From Siminovitchia terrae (GTDB taxonomy: Bacteria; Bacillota; Bacilli; Bacillales; Bacillaceae_C): DNA of 64,000 bases. The translations under genes were made by a program, and so were the position numbers. Shown here piece by piece: positions 8,525 to 17,760 of the stretch; the first letter of the stretch is position 1, and each line of letters opens with the position of its first letter. Location of the stretch: positions 1 to 64,000 of the forward strand of contig NZ_QYTW02000022.1 of NCBI RefSeq assembly GCF_003605405.2, given 5' to 3'. The notes beneath the pieces were generated by a model. It was not told the origin of the DNA, searched no databases, and saw only the letters and a list, made by a program, of their open reading frames with translations.

Positions 8525-9214
8525 ATGCTGGTGGTAGTTTCAGCTGGTGTTGCCCCGGGATTAGCTCTGTTAAGTTATTTTTACTTAAGGGATCAATATG
8601 GCCAGGAGCCCATATTAACGGTGTTCAAGACGTTTTTAATGGGTGCTGTTATTACTTTTCCAATTATGTTTGTTCAATATATTATGTCTACAGAAGAGAT
8701 TATTCAGGGTAGCATTATGTCGGCATTTTTATCCGCTGCACTATTTGAGGAGTTTATTAAATGGTTTGTGCTTTTCTTTGCTATCTATCAACATGATGAG
8801 TTTGATGAGCCATTTGACGGAATTGTATATGGGGCAAGCATCTCACTTGGTTTTGCAACCGTAGAAAATATTTTATATTTAGCCGCAAATGGCGTGTCCT
8901 TTGCAATTGGCCGGGCATTGCTGCCTGTATCCAGTCATGCCCTGTTTGGTGTCATCATGGGATATTATTTGGGCAAGGCGAAGTTCCAGTCGAACAGAAC
9001 CCAAAAACGATGGCTTTTCTATTCTTTTTTTGTGCCTTTCTTACTGCACGGTTTATATGACTTTATTCTACTTTCTGAGAAAAATTGGCTTTATTATATC
9101 CTGCCGTTCATGTTGTTTTTATGGTGGCTTGGTTTACACAAAGTCAAACATGCCCATCTACTTACGAAAAAGCATTATGGCAGTAAAATACAGGAAAAGA
9201 ACGCATCTGTCTGA
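8525..9214 (+). CDS. prsW: Intramembrane protease PrsW
   Basis: 229 residues with about seven or eight hydrophobic segments. In B. subtilis PrsW makes the site-1 cut in the anti-sigma factor RsiW. The catalytic motifs of the family are visible: EEFIKW (Glu75, Glu76), GFATVEN (109-115) and a His near 138 in SSHALFG. The start ATG has GAGGG six bases upstream. It sits immediately before sleB-ypeB as in B. subtilis (ypdC). A strong terminator overlaps its stop, separating it from sleB. Confidence 0.9.
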   Translation: MLVVVSAGVAPGLALLSYFYLRDQYGQEPILTVFKTFLMGAVITFPIMFVQYIMSTEEIIQGSIMSAFLSAALFEEFIKWFVLFFAIYQHDEFDEPFDGIVYGASISLGFATVENILYLAANGVSFAIGRALLPVSSHALFGVIMGYYLGKAKFQSNRTQKRWLFYSFFVPFLLHGLYDFILLSEKNWLYYILPFMLFLWWLGLHKVKHAHLLTKKHYGSKIQEKNASV

Positions 9215-9240
9215 TTATGACGGATGCGTTCTTTTCGTCT
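9194..9240 (+). terminator. Terminator overlapping the end of prsW
   Basis: GAAAAGAACGCATCTGTC (9194-9211) pairs with 9219-9236 with one G-U, and T residues follow. The prsW stop lies in the loop side. Confidence 0.85.
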
Positions 9241-9322
9241 CATTGATTGAGCTTGAATGGGTCCCCAAAAAGTTGAATGGCTTTTCTTGTGTTTGTCCAA
9301 AGAGTAGTTTTTTGAATCAAAT

Positions 9323-9352
9323 TGAATAAAAAGGTTCCCAATCCAAATACTA
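9323..9352 (+). promoter_or_regulatory. Probable sigma-G promoter of sleB-ypeB
   Basis: TGAATA (9323-9328) and AATACTA (9346-9352) are 17 bp apart, close to the sigma-G consensus of GNATA and CATNNTA. It lies 34 bases before the sleB start. sleB and ypeB are known forespore genes in B. subtilis. Confidence 0.6.
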
Positions 9353-9386
9353 TCGGCATGAAATTATTTTATGGAGGGTGTACAGC

Positions 9387-10181
9387 ATGAAGTATGCCGC
9401 ATGGGGCAAAATGATGATTGTTGTTTTATTGTGTGCTGTTGCAGTAACAGCCTCTCCGGGAATAAAACCAGAGGCGTTCACTAACCAAGTCATACAACAA
9501 GGTGCGGTTGGAGATGATGTGATCGAACTTCAGGCAAGGCTTCAATACCTTGGATATTATCATGGAAAAATAGACGGGGTTTTCGGTTGGGGTACGTACT
9601 GGGCACTCAGGAACTTTCAAAATAAATTTGGACTTAAAGTAGACGGTCTTGCTGGGGAAACTACAAAAACAAAATTAGTAAAAGCTTCCAAATATGATAA
9701 ACAATACGTGAAGGAGCAGGTAAATAAGGGAAAAAATTTCACCTATTATGGAGGGAAGGGAAAGGAAAGTGGTGGAGCTGCTTCAAAGCCTACAGCGCCC
9801 ACTGCTGTCAATACGCCTGCCGGCTTTTCCCAAAACGATATCCAGCTCATGGCGAATGCCGTTTATGGTGAGTCTAGGGGCGAATCATATGAGGGGCAGG
9901 TTGCTGTAGCTGCTGTCATTTTAAACAGAGTGAATAGCCCTTCCTTTCCTAATACCGTTTCCGGCGTTATCTTTGAGCCTGGTGCGTTCACGGCTGTAGC
10001 CGACGGGCAAATTTGGCTGACACCAAACGAAACAGCCAAAAACGCCGTATTAGATGCTATAAACGGATGGGATCCTTCGAGCAACGCCCTTTACTACTTT
10101 AATCCGGATACCGCCACGAGTGCATGGATTTGGTCAAGGCCGCAAATTAAAAAAATCGGTAAACATATTTTCTGTAGTTGA
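9387..10181 (+). CDS. sleB: Spore cortex-lytic enzyme SleB
   Basis: 264 residues, exported. A signal peptide covers about residues 1-22. A peptidoglycan-binding domain (about 40-98, with QARLQYLGYYHGKIDGVFG) is followed by a linker rich in Gly/Ala/Pro/Thr and a SleB-type lytic transglycosylase domain (150-264), where Glu162 in VYGESRGESYEGQ is the expected catalytic residue. It degrades cortex muramic-lactam peptidoglycan in germination. The ATG at 9387 is nine bases after GGAGG; an in-frame GTG at 9378 overlaps that site. It is followed 14 bases on by ypeB. Confidence 0.93.
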   Translation: MKYAAWGKMMIVVLLCAVAVTASPGIKPEAFTNQVIQQGAVGDDVIELQARLQYLGYYHGKIDGVFGWGTYWALRNFQNKFGLKVDGLAGETTKTKLVKASKYDKQYVKEQVNKGKNFTYYGGKGKESGGAASKPTAPTAVNTPAGFSQNDIQLMANAVYGESRGESYEGQVAVAAVILNRVNSPSFPNTVSGVIFEPGAFTAVADGQIWLTPNETAKNAVLDAINGWDPSSNALYYFNPDTATSAWIWSRPQIKKIGKHIFCS

Positions 10182-10195
10182 GGAGGTGGAAAGCT

Positions 10196-11548
10196 TTGAT
10201 CAGAAACATACTGTTAATCATATTGGCGATTGCTGTAGTCGGGGCAGGAGTTTGGGGCTACCAAGAGCATAAGGAGAAAAATACGATTTTGATTAATGCC
10301 GAAAATAATTATCAACGTGCATTCCATGACCTGAGCTATCAAATGGACTTGCTGCATGAGAAGCTTGGCGGGACAATCGCGATGAACTCCAGCACATCTT
10401 TATCTCCCGCTTTGGCAGATGTATGGCGGATTACATCCGACGCTCGCAGCCAGGTGGGGCAGCTGCCTCTCACCTTACTTCCTTTTAATAAGACCGAAGA
10501 ATTTCTTTCCAACATCGGTACGTTCAGTTATAGGACAGCTGTTCGGAACCTGGATAATGAACCGCTGTCAAAAGATGAGCAGAAGACTTTAAAGAACTTA
10601 TACAAGCAAAGTGAAGAAATAAGGAATGAGCTTAGAAAAGTTCAACACCTCGCTTTAAAAAATAACCTTCGTTGGATGGATGTTGAACTAGCACTCGCAT
10701 CAGGTAAGGAAACTGCTGATAATACAATTATTGATGGGTTTAAAACGGTTGAAAAGCATGCAACAGGTTATGATGAAAAAAACCTTCAAAACCCATCTAT
10801 CGTCAGTTTTCAAAAGCGTGATGAAAATTATGAGCATTTAAAGGGAGAAAAAATATCAAAAAAAGAAGCGATTGCCCTGGCTCAAAAATATAGCGGGATC
10901 AATCACCCAAAAAAGGTGGAAGTCACTGAAAGCAGGAAAGGGTCCTCTTATGGGTTTTACAATGTCGTATTAGCAAACAACAGAGGTCATGAATCCACGA
11001 TGGATGTCACGAAAAAAGGCGGTTACCCAATCTGGTTCATTGATTCGAGAGAAGTGAATAAACAGCAAGTAAGCCTAAATGAGGCTATGAACAAAGCTAA
11101 CGATTTTCTTAAAAGGCATGATTACAAGGATCTCGAAATGTCTGAAAGTGCACAGTATGATTCCGTTGGGCTTTTTACTTATGTAACGAACCAAGACGGA
11201 GTCAGGATTTACCCAGAGTCGATCAAAGTAAAAGTAGCACTTGATAATGGACAGATCATTGGATTTGCGGCAGATGATTATTTGAAAGGCAGCAAAAAAA
11301 GAAAACTGCCTAAACCGAATCTTACATTGGAAGAAGCGCGGTCAAAATTAAACCCTAATCTAAAAGTACTAGAGGACAGACAAGCAGTCATTGTAAATAA
11401 TCTGGGAAAAGAAGTGCTTTGCTATGAATTTTTGGGTACAATGGACCATAACGATACGTATCGAATGTATATCAATGCCGAAAATGGTATTGAAGAAAAA
11501 GTTGATAAATTGAAAAATGCTGAACCTGTTTATGAAGATTTGTTATAA
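10196..11548 (+). CDS. ypeB: Germination protein YpeB
   Basis: 450 residues, the same length as B. subtilis YpeB. YpeB is needed for SleB to accumulate in the spore and keeps it inactive. An N-terminal membrane anchor (residues 3-21) is followed by a helical region and, in the C-terminal half, PepSY-like repeats such as ISKKEAIALAQKYSG and VSLNEAMNKANDFL. The TTG at 10196 has AGGAGGTG seven bases upstream; an in-frame TTG at 10178 overlaps the sleB stop and would put the site inside the gene. A terminator follows at once. Confidence 0.92.
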   Translation: MIRNILLIILAIAVVGAGVWGYQEHKEKNTILINAENNYQRAFHDLSYQMDLLHEKLGGTIAMNSSTSLSPALADVWRITSDARSQVGQLPLTLLPFNKTEEFLSNIGTFSYRTAVRNLDNEPLSKDEQKTLKNLYKQSEEIRNELRKVQHLALKNNLRWMDVELALASGKETADNTIIDGFKTVEKHATGYDEKNLQNPSIVSFQKRDENYEHLKGEKISKKEAIALAQKYSGINHPKKVEVTESRKGSSYGFYNVVLANNRGHESTMDVTKKGGYPIWFIDSREVNKQQVSLNEAMNKANDFLKRHDYKDLEMSESAQYDSVGLFTYVTNQDGVRIYPESIKVKVALDNGQIIGFAADDYLKGSKKRKLPKPNLTLEEARSKLNPNLKVLEDRQAVIVNNLGKEVLCYEFLGTMDHNDTYRMYINAENGIEEKVDKLKNAEPVYEDLL

Positions 11549-11576
11549 AAAAGCAGCCAACTTGGCTGCTTTTTTA
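11547..11576 (+). terminator. Terminator of sleB-ypeB
   Basis: AAGCAGCC pairs with GGCTGCTT across AACTT, with a run of A before and T after. Confidence 0.9.
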
Positions 11577-11634
11577 TAGTGGAAAACGCTCACAGATGAT
11601 GTATAATGAAATCATTGGAATGAACAGGAAGTGT

Positions 11635-12294
11635 ATGAATATGTTGTCAATTGGAATGGATTTGACTATTGAGACAGACAATAATGGGATTGTGAAAAAG
11701 TACAAGAGTAAGGTTGCCGATTTATATGAAGAGAGGGTATGCATTTACTATCCTTTGGGTGTGGCAGACAGCAAACCGGCATTTTTGCCTATAGGTACTA
11801 AAGTAGTGGTAGAATTTGCTCGCGGCAGTACCAGTGTGTTTTCTTTTGAGTCCGAAGTCATAGGCGTGCAAAGAAGCACCGTCCCGTTGGTTGAGCTAGC
11901 TCTGCCGGAAGTGGAGCTTTTCAATAAAGTGCAGCGTCGTGAATATGTCAGAGTAGATGCTGCGGTTCCGGTCGGACTTGATTTTTCGGGTCCAGGCGTA
12001 AAGTTTGCATCAGTCACAAGCGATATAAGCGCCGGGGGGTGCGCAGTGGTCTTGCCGCCTGAAGTCAAAATTCAGCCTGCTGAAGTGGGAACGATTGAAT
12101 TTACCATTCAGATGGGTTCGGGGGAGCAGTTCCAATTAACTTTTTTATGCGAAGTAATTCGAACATTCCCAAAAAACAAACTGACTCTTGTGTCTCTAGA
12201 ATATGTTGACCCACCCCATGCCGATCAACAACTGCTAACACGCTTTTGTTTTGAGAGGCAGCTATCCAATCGGAAAAAAAGTTTACATCCTTAA
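11635..12294 (+). CDS. motI: PilZ-type c-di-GMP receptor MotI (YpfA)
   Basis: 219 residues with an N-terminal YcgR-like domain and a C-terminal PilZ domain. The c-di-GMP motif is complete: QRREYVR (100-106) and DISAGG (130-135). In B. subtilis this protein (YpfA/MotI, earlier DgrA) binds MotA and disengages the flagellar stator when c-di-GMP is high. The ATG at 11635 follows AGGAAG and an upstream TATAAT at 11602-11607; the alternative ATG at 11641 costs two residues. Position between ypeB and ypfB is as in B. subtilis. The flagellar genes themselves are not in the window. Confidence 0.85.
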   Translation: MNMLSIGMDLTIETDNNGIVKKYKSKVADLYEERVCIYYPLGVADSKPAFLPIGTKVVVEFARGSTSVFSFESEVIGVQRSTVPLVELALPEVELFNKVQRREYVRVDAAVPVGLDFSGPGVKFASVTSDISAGGCAVVLPPEVKIQPAEVGTIEFTIQMGSGEQFQLTFLCEVIRTFPKNKLTLVSLEYVDPPHADQQLLTRFCFERQLSNRKKSLHP

Positions 12295-12397
12295 AAAGAA
12301 TTTTATGAACAAACCTCTTCATCTGCTTTTTCTGAGCTGATCGAAACAATAATGCTTCGTCTATGTTTTGAAAAGGCACATATAGAAGAATAAGATT

Positions 12398-12432
12398 CTC
12401 GTTTTTGAAACATACTAAGAAAAAAACGAGGA
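12398..12432 (+). promoter_or_regulatory. Hairpin overlapping the ypfB ribosome binding site
   Basis: CTCGTTTTT (12398-12406) pairs with AAAAACGAG (12422-12430), and the second arm covers the first bases of the GAGGA site at 12428-12432. It could limit ypfB translation, or simply be a weak terminator for motI read-through. Confidence 0.35.
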
Positions 12433-12439
12433 ACTAGAA

Positions 12440-12610
12440 ATGTTTGAAAGAATTCTTTATAAGCTGATCATTTTTCACCTTTTAATCCTTCTTATTGTCC
12501 AAGGCTTTTTGAAGCATACTCCCCTTATAAAAAGCTTGAACAATATATATTTGTACGAGGGTGTGGGGGCAGACTTGGAAGAAAATAAGATGGATGTGTT
12601 TGACCATTAA
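12440..12610 (+). CDS. ypfB: Small YpfB-type protein
   Basis: 56 residues, MFERILYKLIIFHLLILLIV followed by a polar, acidic tail ending EENKMDVFDH. Residues 5-24 form one membrane segment. GAGGA lies seven bases before the ATG. Its size, its single membrane span and its place between motI (ypfA) and cmk match YpfB of B. subtilis. Function is unknown in the family as far as I know. The 3' part is followed by about 110 bases before cmk. Confidence 0.75.
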   Translation: MFERILYKLIIFHLLILLIVQGFLKHTPLIKSLNNIYLYEGVGADLEENKMDVFDH

Positions 12611-12724
12611 TGAAGGCAAGTATTCCTGTCTTCATATTTTTAATTATGTAAATAAGTGCTATAGTCTGTTTCTAATTATGGTAAAATAAGTGTTGGTATA
12701 TAAACAGACAAGCAGGTGAAAGGT

Positions 12725-13405
12725 TTGACAAAGAAAATCAGTATTGCCATTGACGGGCCGGCAGCAGCCGGCAAAAGCACTGTGGCGAAAATAGTCGCAG
12801 AAAAACTCTCATACATATACATCGACACAGGTGCCATGTACAGGGCAGTTACCTATAAGGCTTTGATGGAAGGGACGGACATCCATGACGAAGAGTCTCT
12901 TTTCCGTCTTCTTAAAGGAACTACTATAGATCTGGTACAAGAAAGCGGCCTTCAGACGGTCTTTCTAGATGGGAAAGATGTCACCAAAGAGATTCGTAAT
13001 TCAAATGTGACCAACAACGTTTCTACTGTCGCTGCACATGGGGCAATACGCGAAGAAATGGTGTACCGGCAGCGGGAGCTGGGCAAAAGAGGCGGAGTAG
13101 TAATGGATGGAAGAGATATTGGGACAAAAGTATTGCCGGATTCCGAGTTGAAAGTTTTTCTGCTGGCAAGTGTTGATATACGTGCTGAGCGCCGCCATAA
13201 AGAGAATGTGGAAAAAGGCTATCCTTCAGATTTAGCGCAATTAAAAGAGGAGATTATGCTCCGTGATAAAAATGATACCGAACGGGAGGTATCCCCGCTG
13301 GTAAAAGCGGAGAATGCTATTGAGATCGATACATCAACGCTATCTATCGAAGAAGTGGTCGCGCATATCATTGCTTTGGCGAAAGAAAGGATCGAACGGC
13401 CGTGA
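12725..13405 (+). CDS. cmk: Cytidylate kinase
   Basis: 226 residues. It phosphorylates CMP and dCMP to the diphosphates with ATP. The P-loop is [11 protein letters not shown] (residues 9-19), followed by the nucleotide-binding DTGAMYRA and the lid region [17 protein letters not shown] at 12725 preceded by AGGTGA is preferred over an in-frame GTG at 12716 that is part of the ribosome binding site. The stop overlaps the GTG start of plsC by four bases, so the two are translationally coupled. Confidence 0.92.
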   Translation: MTKKISIAIDGPAAAGKSTVAKIVAEKLSYIYIDTGAMYRAVTYKALMEGTDIHDEESLFRLLKGTTIDLVQESGLQTVFLDGKDVTKEIRNSNVTNNVSTVAAHGAIREEMVYRQRELGKRGGVVMDGRDIGTKVLPDSELKVFLLASVDIRAERRHKENVEKGYPSDLAQLKEEIMLRDKNDTEREVSPLVKAENAIEIDTSTLSIEEVVAHIIALAKERIERP

Positions 13406-13980
13406 CATTTTATCATTTTGCCAGATCAGTGGTTAAGGGCTTATTAAGCCCCCTTTACAGAATTGAAGTGAAAGGGCTGGAAAACTTTCCGGAATCCGGC
13501 GGGGTCCTTTTGTGTACGAACCATATATCCAATCTGGATCCGCCCGTTGTAGGCATCACGTGCCCTCGTCCTGTTTCTTTTATGGCAAAAGAGGAGCTGT
13601 TTCGGGTTCCTGTCCTTAAATCAATATTGCCTAACGTTAAAGCTTTCCCTGTAAAAAGAGGGATGAGCGATAGAGGGGCTTTAAGGACAGGGCTGGCTCT
13701 ATTAAAAGAGGGAGAAGTCCTGGGACTGTTTCCGGAAGGGACACGCAGCAAGACAGGCGAGATTGGCAAGGGACTGGCTGGAGCAGGTTTTTTCGCATTG
13801 AGATCCGATGCAAAAATTATACCTTGCGCTATCATAGGCCCTTATAAGCTTTTCGGCAAATTAAGAGTCGTATATGGCAAGCCGATAGATTTTACCGAAT
13901 TAAAAAAGGAAAAGATCTCTGTGGAGGCAGCAACTGAAATTATAATGAATGAAATAAAAAAATTAACCGAGACGCATTAG
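13402..13980 (+). CDS. plsC: 1-acyl-sn-glycerol-3-phosphate acyltransferase
   Basis: 192 residues. It transfers an acyl chain to lysophosphatidate to give phosphatidate at the inner membrane face. The acyltransferase motifs are clear: NHxxxxDP as NHISNLDP (40-47) with catalytic His41 and Asp46, and FPEGTRS (110-116) for the phosphate. It begins with GTG inside the cmk stop. The cmk-plsC-rpsA order is common in Bacillus relatives. Confidence 0.88.
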   Translation: MTFYHFARSVVKGLLSPLYRIEVKGLENFPESGGVLLCTNHISNLDPPVVGITCPRPVSFMAKEELFRVPVLKSILPNVKAFPVKRGMSDRGALRTGLALLKEGEVLGLFPEGTRSKTGEIGKGLAGAGFFALRSDAKIIPCAIIGPYKLFGKLRVVYGKPIDFTELKKEKISVEAATEIIMNEIKKLTETH

Positions 13981-14135
13981 AGTTGACGTGTATTGCTTGA
14001 CAAAGGACTTTATTTATAAGAAGTTAATAAGAAGATGAATTTATAAAATGTGAGGGTTTTTTCATTTCTTTCCTTATGAATCGGAGAGAAATGAATTCTT
14101 GCACGATTTCATTAGCTGGATAGGAGGAGTAAACA

Positions 14136-15272
14136 ATGTCAGAGGATATGAATAATATTGAAGTGGAAACATTTACTGAAGGTGACAAAGTAACAGGAAC
14201 CGTTACAAAAATCGAAGAAAAGCAAGTACTTGTGGATATTGAAAACAGTAAGTTGAATGGAATAATTCCAATAAGCGAACTTTCCAGTCTCCATGTGGAA
14301 AAAGCATCGGATGTAGTTTCTGAAGGAGATCAACTTGATTTAATCGTTACTAAAGTGGAGGAAGATCTCCTCGTTCTTTCCAAAAGAAAAGTAGATGCTG
14401 AAAATGCATGGGAAACATTGGAAAAGCGTTTCGAAAATAATGAAGTATTTGAGGCAGAAGTGAATGAGGTGGTTAAAGGAGGCCTTGTTGTTGACTTGGG
14501 CGTCCGTGGATTTGTACCTGCCTCTTTAGTGGAAGACTATTACGTGGAGGATTTCAGCGGCTATCAAGGAAAGGCGCTCTCTTTTAAAATTGTTGAGCTC
14601 GATAAAGAAAAGAACCGTCTGATCCTTTCACACCGTGCGGTTGTTGAAGAAGAGAAAGAAAAGGAAAAACAAGGTCTGCTTGAGAAATTGGAAGTCGGTC
14701 AAACGATGAAAGGAACTGTTCAAAGAATTACTGATTTCGGCGCTTTTGTTGATATCGGGGGAGTCGATGGATTGGTTCATATTTCTCAGTTGGCGCATCA
14801 TCATGTAGAAAAGCCTTCGGACGTAGTAAGTGAAGGTGATGAAGTGGAGGTCAAAGTTCTTTCTGTAGATAGAGACAATGAAAGAATTTCTCTTTCCATC
14901 AAAGAAACGCTTCCTGGTCCATGGACAGACATTGCCGACAAAGCTCCCAGGGGAGCAGTTCTGGAAGGAACTGTAAAGAGACTTGTATCTTTTGGTGCAT
15001 TCGTGGAGGTCTTCTCTGGAGTAGAAGGACTTGTTCATATCTCTCAAATCTCTCATAGACACATTGGAACTCCACATGAAGTTCTACAAGAGGGTCAGAC
15101 TGTAAAGGTTAAAGTACTTGATACGAACGAACAGGAACAGCGTATGTCCCTTAGTATGAAGGAGCTTGAAGAAGACAACACACAGCAAGAATATGAAGCT
15201 CCAGAAGAAACAAAAGGGTTCCAGCTTAGCGATATGATTGGTGATAAATTGAAAGACTTCAATAAAGAATAA
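14136..15272 (+). CDS. ypfD: S1-domain RNA-binding protein, ribosomal protein S1 homologue (YpfD)
   Basis: 378 residues with four S1 RNA-binding repeats at roughly 15-85, 100-166, 187-255 and 272-341. The last two are the best conserved, with DFGAFVDIGGVDGLVHISQL and SFGAFVEVFSGVEGLVHISQ. Gram-negative S1 has six repeats; Bacillus relatives have this shorter form, whose place on the ribosome is unclear. A GGAGGAG site precedes the ATG. It is monocistronic and ends in a strong terminator. Confidence 0.9.
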   Translation: MSEDMNNIEVETFTEGDKVTGTVTKIEEKQVLVDIENSKLNGIIPISELSSLHVEKASDVVSEGDQLDLIVTKVEEDLLVLSKRKVDAENAWETLEKRFENNEVFEAEVNEVVKGGLVVDLGVRGFVPASLVEDYYVEDFSGYQGKALSFKIVELDKEKNRLILSHRAVVEEEKEKEKQGLLEKLEVGQTMKGTVQRITDFGAFVDIGGVDGLVHISQLAHHHVEKPSDVVSEGDEVEVKVLSVDRDNERISLSIKETLPGPWTDIADKAPRGAVLEGTVKRLVSFGAFVEVFSGVEGLVHISQISHRHIGTPHEVLQEGQTVKVKVLDTNEQEQRMSLSMKELEEDNTQQEYEAPEETKGFQLSDMIGDKLKDFNKE

Positions 15273-15279
15273 AAATGCC

Positions 15280-15310
15280 GGCCTTCCGTTTTTTAACGGA
15301 AGGTTGTTTT
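15280..15310 (+). terminator. Terminator of ypfD
   Basis: CCTTCCGTT (15282-15290) pairs with AACGGAAGG (15295-15303), followed by TTGTTTT. Confidence 0.85.
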
Positions 15311-15447
15311 CTTGAAATTGAAAAGTACATATATTTTTTCCTGACGGTTTACCGCTGGAAGAAGCTGATTCACCCTAGGCATGGCTGCTTTTCCATGATT
15401 AAACCTTCATATTCTTTCCCATAATGGAAGAAATGGAGGTGATTTTT

Positions 15448-16062
15448 ATGTCAGGAATGATATTTCTTTTTATGGCCTGGGGCGCTTGGATCACTGCGAC
15501 GTTTATTTTGGATAAAAAAAAGACTTTCCGTCTCCCGGTTGCAATGGGGTCATTGATGTTAATCATATTGCACTCCAAATCAATTACAATATATTCTATT
15601 CAGATAGGAGCAGCTTCTTTTCTTCTTATTTTTTCAGCTTATTTGCTCGTATACCAAGGAACATGGTTAAAAAAGATTTATTTGTTTTTTTCTGTTATGA
15701 TCATAATGCTCGGATATATAGGTTTTTATCTCCTTGAACTGTATGATCCAGTGTGGGTGCTGGTTGACCGAAAGATTTTGCTTTCTGTCGGCTTGCTTCT
15801 TATTGGATGGATGTTATATCCCGTTTCCTTTGTATATCGATATGCTGCCATTGTCATTGGGTCTTTGCAGGGGGAAGTGTTTTTATCGGTATTTTTTTCA
15901 AAGTGGAAAATGCCTTATCCAATAGGTTCAAATGATTATTTAGATGTACTTGCTTTAACCATTTCGGCGCTTTTGACAGTATATGCGGCGAGAAGGCTTT
16001 TGTTTGGGGTCAAAAGAGCTGTTAAAGATGGTTTTAAGGAGAAAAAGCAAATGGTTCATTGA
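15448..16062 (+). CDS. yphA: Multi-pass membrane protein YphA
   Basis: 204 residues with about six hydrophobic segments and a short basic C-terminus (GFKEKKQMVH). The ATG at 15448 is preferred for its GGAGGTGAT site; the frame is open further upstream from 15424. Position after ypfD and before der matches yphA of B. subtilis, a protein of unknown function. No catalytic motif is visible. Confidence 0.75.
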   Translation: MSGMIFLFMAWGAWITATFILDKKKTFRLPVAMGSLMLIILHSKSITIYSIQIGAASFLLIFSAYLLVYQGTWLKKIYLFFSVMIIMLGYIGFYLLELYDPVWVLVDRKILLSVGLLLIGWMLYPVSFVYRYAAIVIGSLQGEVFLSVFFSKWKMPYPIGSNDYLDVLALTISALLTVYAARRLLFGVKRAVKDGFKEKKQMVH

Positions 16063-16093
16063 TTTCGCATCATGCTGGTTTTACGAATGATCA

Positions 16094-16288
16094 TTTAACT
16101 TCATTCAGCAGAAGTCTCCCACTTCAGTAAGTGGTGAGATAAATGCATATTGGTATTCCATTCAGTGGGGGTTCAAACCCCAGCTGAATAAAGTTAAAGC
16201 CTCCGACGGATCCCACAGATTTTTAGAGGGAATTTATCGAGCGGAGCTCGATAAAATCTGGACGCAAATACGCCAAGGCGCATTTGAT
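16094..16288. repeat. 195-bp structured repeat element, copy 1
   Basis: Closely similar to 23139-23332. It starts TTTAACTTCATTCAGCAGAA. Inside, TTTAACTTCATTCAGC (16094-16109) pairs with GCTGAATAAAGTTAAA (about 16183-16198), enclosing a CTCCCACTT/AAGTGGTGAG hairpin and an ATTCAGTGGGG/CCCCAGCTGAAT hairpin. Two more hairpins follow: ATTTATCGAG/CTCGATAAAT-type near 16232-16256, and AATACGCC/GGCGCATT near 16267-16284. It has no open frame and looks like a miniature, non-autonomous mobile element or a structured RNA. The hairpin-rich ends recall IS200/IS605 relatives; this is inference. Confidence 0.7.
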
Positions 16289-16429
16289 TGTCGGTGTTTC
16301 GACATTTACGCTTTTGAGATTGGCGCATGATAAAACACTGTGATACGATAAAAAAGGAATATAGTGGAATATATGCTCGGTTTATACCAGCATGAATGAT
16401 AGATAATATGTTTGAAGTGAGTGATGAGA
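16289..16429. other. Upstream region of der
   Basis: About 140 bases between the repeat element and der. A TAATAT near 16404 could be a -10 but no convincing -35 is seen. Confidence 0.3.
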
Positions 16430-17740
16430 ATGGCTTTACCGACAGTGGCTATTGTCGGCAGACCAAACGTTGGAAAATCAACGATTTTCAACAGGGTTGT
16501 CGGCGAAAGAGTCTCAATTGTGGAAGATGAACCTGGTGTGACAAGAGACAGAATATACGGAACTGGAGAATGGCTGACCAATCAGTTCCATCTTATTGAT
16601 ACGGGTGGGATTGATATTGGTGACGCTCCTTTTCTGGAAGAGATTCGGCAACAGGCAGAAATTGCTATTGAAGAAGCAGACGTTATCATTTTTATTGTTA
16701 ATGGACGAGAAGGTGTAACAACCGCCGACGAAGAAGTCGGAAAAATTTTGTTCCGGTCAAAGAAGCCGGTTGTATTAGCTGTGAACAAGGTGGACAATCC
16801 AGAAATGAGAGCGGATATTTATGAATTTTACTCATTGGGTTTTGGTGAACCATTTCCTATTTCCGGTTCCCACGGCCTGGGCCTTGGTGACATGCTGGAT
16901 GAAGTAGTGAGCAAATTTCCTGAAAATAAGGGTGAACCGTATGAAGATGAGGTTGTGAAATTTTGTCTGATCGGCAGGCCGAATGTTGGAAAATCTTCAT
17001 TGGTGAATGCTCTTCTTGGAGAGGAAAGAGTGATTGTCAGCTCGGTTGCAGGGACAACCAGAGATGCGATTGATTCCGCATATAGATACGACGGCCAAGA
17101 CTACGTTATTATCGATACGGCCGGAATGAGAAAAAAAGGGAAGGTCTATGAAAAGACTGAAAAGTACAGTGTGTTAAGAGCTTTGAAGGCGATTGAGCGT
17201 TCCGACGTGGTTTTGGTTGTTCTGGACGGTGAAGAAGGGATACGCGAACAGGACAAGAGAATTGCAGGCTATGCTCATGATGCAGGAAGAGCTGTTATTA
17301 TTGTCGTCAATAAATGGGACGCAGTGGAAAAAGATGATAAAACGATGAGGAAATTTGAGCAGGAAATCAGGGACCAATTTCAATTTCTTGATTATGCACC
17401 AATCGTCTTTTTATCGGCAAAAACACGCCAGCGTCTCGGTACATTGCTTCCGGCCATTCAAACGGTCAGCGAAAACCATTCGATGAGGGTACAGTCAAGT
17501 GTATTGAACGAAGTGATCTTGGATGCCGTATCGATGAATCCTGCCCCTTCAGATAAAGGCCGAAAGCTCAAAGTCTACTATGCTACTCAGGTTGCGGTAA
17601 AGCCGCCTACCTTTGTTGTGTTTGTAAATGATCCGGAACTCATGCATTTTTCATATGAGAGATTTCTTCAAAATACGATTAGGCAAGCTTTCCCTTTCGA
17701 AGGAACGCCATTAAAAATCATTTCACGAAAGAGAAAATAA
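16430..17740 (+). CDS. der: Ribosome assembly GTPase Der (EngA)
   Basis: 436 residues, the same as in B. subtilis. Two GTPase domains in tandem, each with a P-loop: GRPNVGKST (10-18) and GRPNVGKSS about 174 residues on. Both carry the DTAG/DTGG switch-2 and NKxD motifs, and a KH-like domain closes the C-terminus (about 355-436). It acts in maturation of the 50S subunit. The ATG at 16430 gives the family N-terminus [11 protein letters not shown]; upstream in-frame codons at 16421-16424 add three residues. It runs 20 bases ahead of gpsA. Confidence 0.93.
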   Translation: MALPTVAIVGRPNVGKSTIFNRVVGERVSIVEDEPGVTRDRIYGTGEWLTNQFHLIDTGGIDIGDAPFLEEIRQQAEIAIEEADVIIFIVNGREGVTTADEEVGKILFRSKKPVVLAVNKVDNPEMRADIYEFYSLGFGEPFPISGSHGLGLGDMLDEVVSKFPENKGEPYEDEVVKFCLIGRPNVGKSSLVNALLGEERVIVSSVAGTTRDAIDSAYRYDGQDYVIIDTAGMRKKGKVYEKTEKYSVLRALKAIERSDVVLVVLDGEEGIREQDKRIAGYAHDAGRAVIIVVNKWDAVEKDDKTMRKFEQEIRDQFQFLDYAPIVFLSAKTRQRLGTLLPAIQTVSENHSMRVQSSVLNEVILDAVSMNPAPSDKGRKLKVYYATQVAVKPPTFVVFVNDPELMHFSYERFLQNTIRQAFPFEGTPLKIISRKRK

Positions 17741-17760
17741 TCAGGAAACGGGTGAAATTT

